Source of the DNA: Azadirachta indica
Taxonomy: Eukaryota; Streptophyta; Magnoliopsida; Sapindales; Meliaceae
Direction: 5' to 3'
DNA: 64,000 bases
Assembly: GCA_022749755.1 (NCBI GenBank)
Contig: CM040453.1
Coordinates: forward strand, 14,269,368-14,333,367
This document shows positions 60,176 to 64,000 of this stretch, one piece after another. Positions within the stretch are counted from its first letter, which is position 1. Every line of letters starts with the position of its first letter. The translations under genes were made by a program, and so were the position numbers. Under the pieces are notes generated by a model. The model saw only the letters and a program-made list of their open reading frames with translations, made no database searches and had not been told where the DNA came from.

Positions 60176-63027
60176 TTTTGGCTTATTTTCTTTAATTGAA
60201 GAAACAAGAAACAGAGAAGAAAAGGGCAGCTGAGCGTTTGACTGGAGAAGAGAATAACGATTGAATTAGGGGTGCGGTTTTACCTACTTTTAGGGAGACG
60301 GTGAGACGAATAAATAAGTTTATTTACCAATTGGAACGAACCAACGAATGACAGTGCGTAGTAGACAGCTTGTTTTTCGTAGGAATCTTTATCTTTTTAA
60401 TTTTTTAAACTTTCTTTTGGATATCTGTAAAAGTCGAACGAATCAGATTCCGCCACGTGCAAGCTTTCTAAATATATTATTTTTGTCGTCACACTAATCT
60501 AGATACATTCTCAGTGCAATAGATATTATGTAATAGTACAACTGTTACTGTGGACGCACAACACTAGAAGACCGGCATTAGGCCGCGTTTGATACGTTAG
60601 GATAGAATTAGTTGTTGAATTGGACCAAACTATAACCAAGGAAATTAAATAATTAAATGCATATATCTATTATGTAAAGTTATTATTTAAATGAAATTTA
60701 AAAATTGTGTTTTTAACATTCCAACAAATAAATCAAATTGATTTGATTTAATTATATGAGAAAATATTTAAATTTTAATTTAAATTATTAGAATTAATTA
60801 TGAGTACAATATTTATATATTATATTTTAGACATAAAAAGTTGAGACCAACCATTGTGAATGTAGATACAAATACTATACTATTATATATTTATATACAT
60901 CTATATAATAATTTATATAATTATACATGATGTGATAATGTTATATTATTGTCATGTCTCACTCTCGTATTTTTATATGTGACAATAATATAATGTTATC
61001 ATATCAACTTATACGATTAAAATATATTTTTTAAATATAACTTAAGTAGTTTAAAATATAAATAATGAAAAAATACTTTCTAAGTTATTCCAAATTTTAA
61101 CAATAATTGGGAGTAAAAATTTAGTGTTTTACAAATAAAATTTTTATTTTCACTTATTTTTTAAAAAGATATAGTTAAAATATGAATATGAGTTTGTGGT
61201 TGTTAATATTCTCATTTATTAAGATTTAAAAGGTAATGAACACTTTCAAGACTTAACAAGTTACTATCTTATATTAAAAAAATAAAGTTAAATATTTCAA
61301 AATTTATTTTTAAAAAAAGTTATTCTAAATGATATTCATTTATCGTGTGCATGATTAAAATATGCAAATAGATATTTAAAATTATAAAAATTTATTATTT
61401 TGTTAACTAATGTCACTTCGCTTTGAATGCTATTTTGGAAAATAATTTTCAGAATAAGTTAAAATAAAAGATACGATATCAAATGTGAAATGTCCATTTT
61501 ATCCTTAACTATCATATAAACTTTACGAATTATTTAACGCATTCGGCTGTATCAAGCTGGAAGGTGGAGCTTTCGTAAAACCAAATAAAAAAAAAAACCC
61601 GCAATCATTCACACATCGGTGATCCCACGTGTCGGCCTGTGATTCGATTTTCTTAATTAGTCATACTCTGCAACAAATCAAAGTGAATCTATTACCCCCT
61701 CAGAAGAGATTATAACACGTGGCATTTAAAATATTTTAGAGTAATTTTTAATACTTTCAAAGTTAAAAGAAATTAGAAAATAAGAATAGTGAAACGTATT
61801 TAGCAGAAATATTTTAAAGAAATAACATTCAATAATTAAAAGGAATATTTTAAGCTAAAAGGAATTTTTTCTAATTTTGTTAGTCCAGAGAATGAATAAT
61901 TTATGATACAGGAATAGTTAATTTACAATTAACCAATTATAAAAGTGTTTATGATAGTAAGAGAGAAATTTTACTATATATGTTATTAGATAGTGTCATT
62001 TAGCAGTGATAATTCGACTTTACATATTATATTTATATTATATTAATTTAAAATATAACATATTTTAAGTTAATTTAAACTCAATTTATTGTAGTAAATA
62101 TATTGAGAAGTTAAAACCTTCTAATTTGACATAATTATTACAAGGATTAAGCGAATTATAATTATGTCATTTTTACAATATATTTTTATATATTTTTTAA
62201 AATATTTATAATATTACTTACTCAAATTCTAATAAATTTTATTTTCAATAATATGTTTTAAAATTGAAAAAGTATAACTAGATACTTTTAAAATATAAAA
62301 TAAATCTATTAAATCATAAATAAGTTAACATTACATAATTTCTTGAATAGCTAATTATATCATAATTATAATCCAATTCAAGTATTAAGAATTCTATGCT
62401 GAAACAAAAAATAATTATTAATTATACTACATGCATATCATTCATTATTAATCGTATAATTTCAAGTCATCGTGAACTCTTTATCTTCATATCTTATTCA
62501 TATGGAGTTACACGCGTTGTGTACAAAATTATCACCTCTAATCTTATTGAGGCCATCCAATTTAATTTTTTCTCTAGAAACAACTACTATTATAAGACCA
62601 AATAATTGATAACTTTTATTTAATTTTTAAATAGATAGTTATGGAGAGAGTGAGTCACTTTTAAATAAAAAAGGTAACAAAAGTTATTTTTATAATTATA
62701 TAGAATTTTTTTTCAGATTTTATGAATATCACTTTGCAAAATGCACACCAAAAAAATTCTACACCTATTTAATCGAAATAAAAAAATTCTTTAAAAAACA
62801 ATAATTAAATTCCGTTAGATATCCAATGTTAATATTGTCAAAGGAAAAAAGAAAAAGAACAAGAAAAATTGAATCAAGAGAATCAAATTCAATAATTAAA
62901 GACATTTTACAGTCATCTTTTTTGAAACAAAACGAAAAATCCAATTAAATAACTATTATTTTAATGAGTCATTAAAAGGAAAAATTAAATGACTAATTAA
63001 AAGAAAAACATAATGATCTTAAAAAAT
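60176..63027. other. Intergenic DNA between SIP1 and KNOLLE-like gene
   Basis: Divergent promoters at both ends with AT-rich DNA between. A phrase GGCCGCGTTTGATACG at about 60591 resembles a MITE end, but no partner end was found. Two G-box/ABRE-like sites, CACGTGTC (61626-61633) and CACGTGGC (61716-61723), lie 90 bp apart. No gene was seen; the frame at 62396-62605 has no recognisable domain. Confidence 0.5.
60925..61010. repeat. Short hairpin-forming inverted repeat
   Basis: TGATAATGTTATATTATTGT and, reversed, TGATAACATTATATTATTGT form an imperfect stem around a loop of roughly 25-30 bases. Probably a small MITE. Confidence 0.6.
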
Positions 63028-63075
63028 AACGGCTATCGGAAAATATAGCCGTTGGGAGCTCCCTAGCGACAACGG
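63028..63075. promoter_or_regulatory. Cluster of three MSA (mitosis-specific activator) cores
   Basis: Three AACGG cores occur within 48 bp: 63028-63032 (TAACGGCT context), 63049-63053 on the minus strand (full CCCAACGGCT, matching the MSA consensus YCYAACGGYY, 63047-63056) and 63071-63075 (CAACGGCT). MSA elements bind R1R2R3-MYB (MYB3R) factors and drive G2/M transcription; KNOLLE is a known target class. They stand about 200 bp before the first 5'-UTR donor site. Confidence 0.8.
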
Positions 63076-63261
63076 CTACTTTTCTTTGCGCATCTGAGTT
63101 TCTCTTCCTTTTAAGTATCCCTTGACCTAAATCAAATTTGTCGAAAAATAATTCATCAACTGGATCTTTCCTTTTCAAAACCCACCTGAGATTTTGCTAT
63201 TGCCGAATTTCTCTTAGCTCGTCGTGAACTAACAGCCGCTATTTCTGCTTCATTGAAGAAG

Positions 63262-63675
63262 GTAAGCAATATCCATTTTGTCAATTTGTTTTCTATTTCC
63301 TTTTGTAGTGTTCAGATAGATTGATCCTGTTGATTGAATTCAAAATTCAGAAGAGAGTTTACTCATTTTGTTTTTGGTTTATTGTTGTGTGGGACGGAGT
63401 AACGAAGTTCTTATAGCAATACCCATTTCAGATTTAAACTGCAAATGAGAGCTGACCCTTTTGATTCTGGTTATTTGTTTATTGTTCAGAGAGTGTTAAC
63501 AGAGTTTGAGCAAATACCCATTTGTGTCAATTTTGAGTTTTGCTCCTTTTAGAGTTCAATTAGATAGTGTTTGATTGTGGAATTGAGGAACGGTCATAGA
63601 CATACTTGATATGAGATTGACGCAGCAAAGAGAGATATTGATTTTTTTTTCCCCTTCATTTTGGGTTCGTTTCAG
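63262..63675 (+). other. Predicted 5'-UTR intron of the KNOLLE-like gene
   Basis: The donor AAG|GTAAGC at 63261/63262 and the acceptor TTTCAG|GTGAGTGAAG at 63675/63676 enclose a T-rich 414-bp stretch. The start codon follows 29 bases after the acceptor. Inferred from splice consensus and from the placement of leader introns in plant genes; not proven. Confidence 0.6.
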
Positions 63676-63704
63676 GTGAGTGAAGAAGTTTACAAGTTTC
63701 AAAG

Positions 63705-64000
63705 ATGAATGATCTAATGACAAAGTCTTTCACCAGCTATGTCGACCTCAAAAAAGAGGCCATGAAAGATCTTGAAGCTGGTCCTGACCCTGATCTGGAA
63801 ATGACGACTTCAGCGAACACCATGGACCAAAACCTCAATCTCTTCCTGGAAGAGGCTGAAAGTGTTAAGAAAGAAATGGGGGAAATCCGAGAGATCTTGG
63901 GCAAGCTCGAGGAAGCTAATGAACAAAGCAAGTCCATGCACAAATCCGAGTCTCTGAAATCTTTGCGCAATGCAATCAACAAAGATATTGTCACAGTACT
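63705..64000 (+). CDS. SYP111: KNOLLE/SYP111-type Qa-SNARE syntaxin, 5' part
   Basis: Cytokinesis syntaxin that mediates vesicle fusion at the cell plate. Only the first 98 codons lie in the window; the frame is open to the right edge, so the gene is cut by the border. The start MNDLMTKSFTSYVDLKKEAM closely matches the KNOLLE N-terminus, followed by the acidic GPDPDLEM and the Habc helix a region (FLEEAESVKKEMGEIREILG) and KSESLKSLRNAINKDIV. The SNARE motif and the transmembrane anchor would lie downstream, outside the window. The MSA cluster upstream fits M-phase expression. SYP112 is a close relative and cannot be fully excluded. Confidence 0.93.
   Translation, partial: MNDLMTKSFTSYVDLKKEAMKDLEAGPDPDLEMTTSANTMDQNLNLFLEEAESVKKEMGEIREILGKLEEANEQSKSMHKSESLKSLRNAINKDIVTV

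Noticed and set aside
61626..61723. G-box/ABRE pair as evidence of ABA control of SIP1 or KNOLLE
   Set aside because: Sites are more than 1.4 kb from either start and such hexamers occur by chance; noted but not claimed.
1..64000. tRNA, rRNA, snoRNA or miRNA genes
   Set aside because: No sequence with a convincing tRNA A/B box pair and cloverleaf, rRNA similarity or typical miRNA hairpin was recognised by eye; short hairpins seen are MITE-like.

Overview
The window is nuclear DNA of a flowering plant, AT-rich, with spliced genes, GT-AG introns, LTR retrotransposons, MITEs and microsatellites. The gene content (NAC047-like factor, plant ecto-apyrases, SIP1 aquaporin, KNOLLE syntaxin) indicates a eudicot, most likely a rosid. 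A Sapindales species such as Citrus is plausible, but that is a guess from general resemblance.

Layout. 0.7-2.1 kb: a NAC transcription factor (minus, 3 exons). 2.1-7.7 kb: intergenic, with a small block of spliced, coding-like exons at 5.2-5.7 kb. 7.7-9.6 kb: an intronless mitochondrial-type P-class PPR protein (minus). 9.96-23.4 kb: a decayed Ty3/gypsy chromovirus (Tekay/Del-like) whose pol is split by about 4.6 kb of foreign DNA (an L1-type LINE fragment, a possible mitochondrial-DNA-like block and other sequence). Its 3' LTR carries a 1.4-kb solo LTR with a perfect 5-bp target duplication. 23.4-54.4 kb: a tandem array of three GDA1/CD39 apyrase genes (all minus). Copies 1 (28.4-33.4 kb) and 3 (49.4-54.2 kb) are intact 9-exon genes; the middle copy (34.5-41.6 kb) is a pseudogene with a 1-bp deletion in ACR1 and an in-frame TAA in exon 5. 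The 3' intergenic DNA of copies 1 and 3 is also duplicated, so each serves as a paralogous empty site for transposons in the other. 56.9-60.2 kb: a SIP1-type aquaporin (minus, 3 exons). 63.7 kb to the right edge: the 5' end of a KNOLLE/SYP111 syntaxin (plus), with a 5'-UTR intron and a cluster of mitosis-specific activator (MSA) cores upstream.

The order NAC - apyrase - SIP1 matches, from established knowledge, Arabidopsis AT3G04070-AT3G04080-AT3G04090 and the duplicate block AT5G18270-AT5G18280-AT5G18290. The window is therefore a conserved eudicot microsyntenic segment in which apyrase expanded locally and a PPR gene and a large retrotransposon nest lie between NAC and apyrase. The genes are separate transcription units with different roles; nothing suggests a joint pathway. 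I saw no clear sign of a wholly new system. The most informative material is the apyrase duplication history, the datable transposon insertions, a 1-kb tandem repeat with a GC-rich palindrome at 46-48 kb, and the unidentified exon block at 5.2-5.7 kb. Splice coordinates were derived by hand from GT-AG sites and reading-frame continuity; percent identities were not computed.
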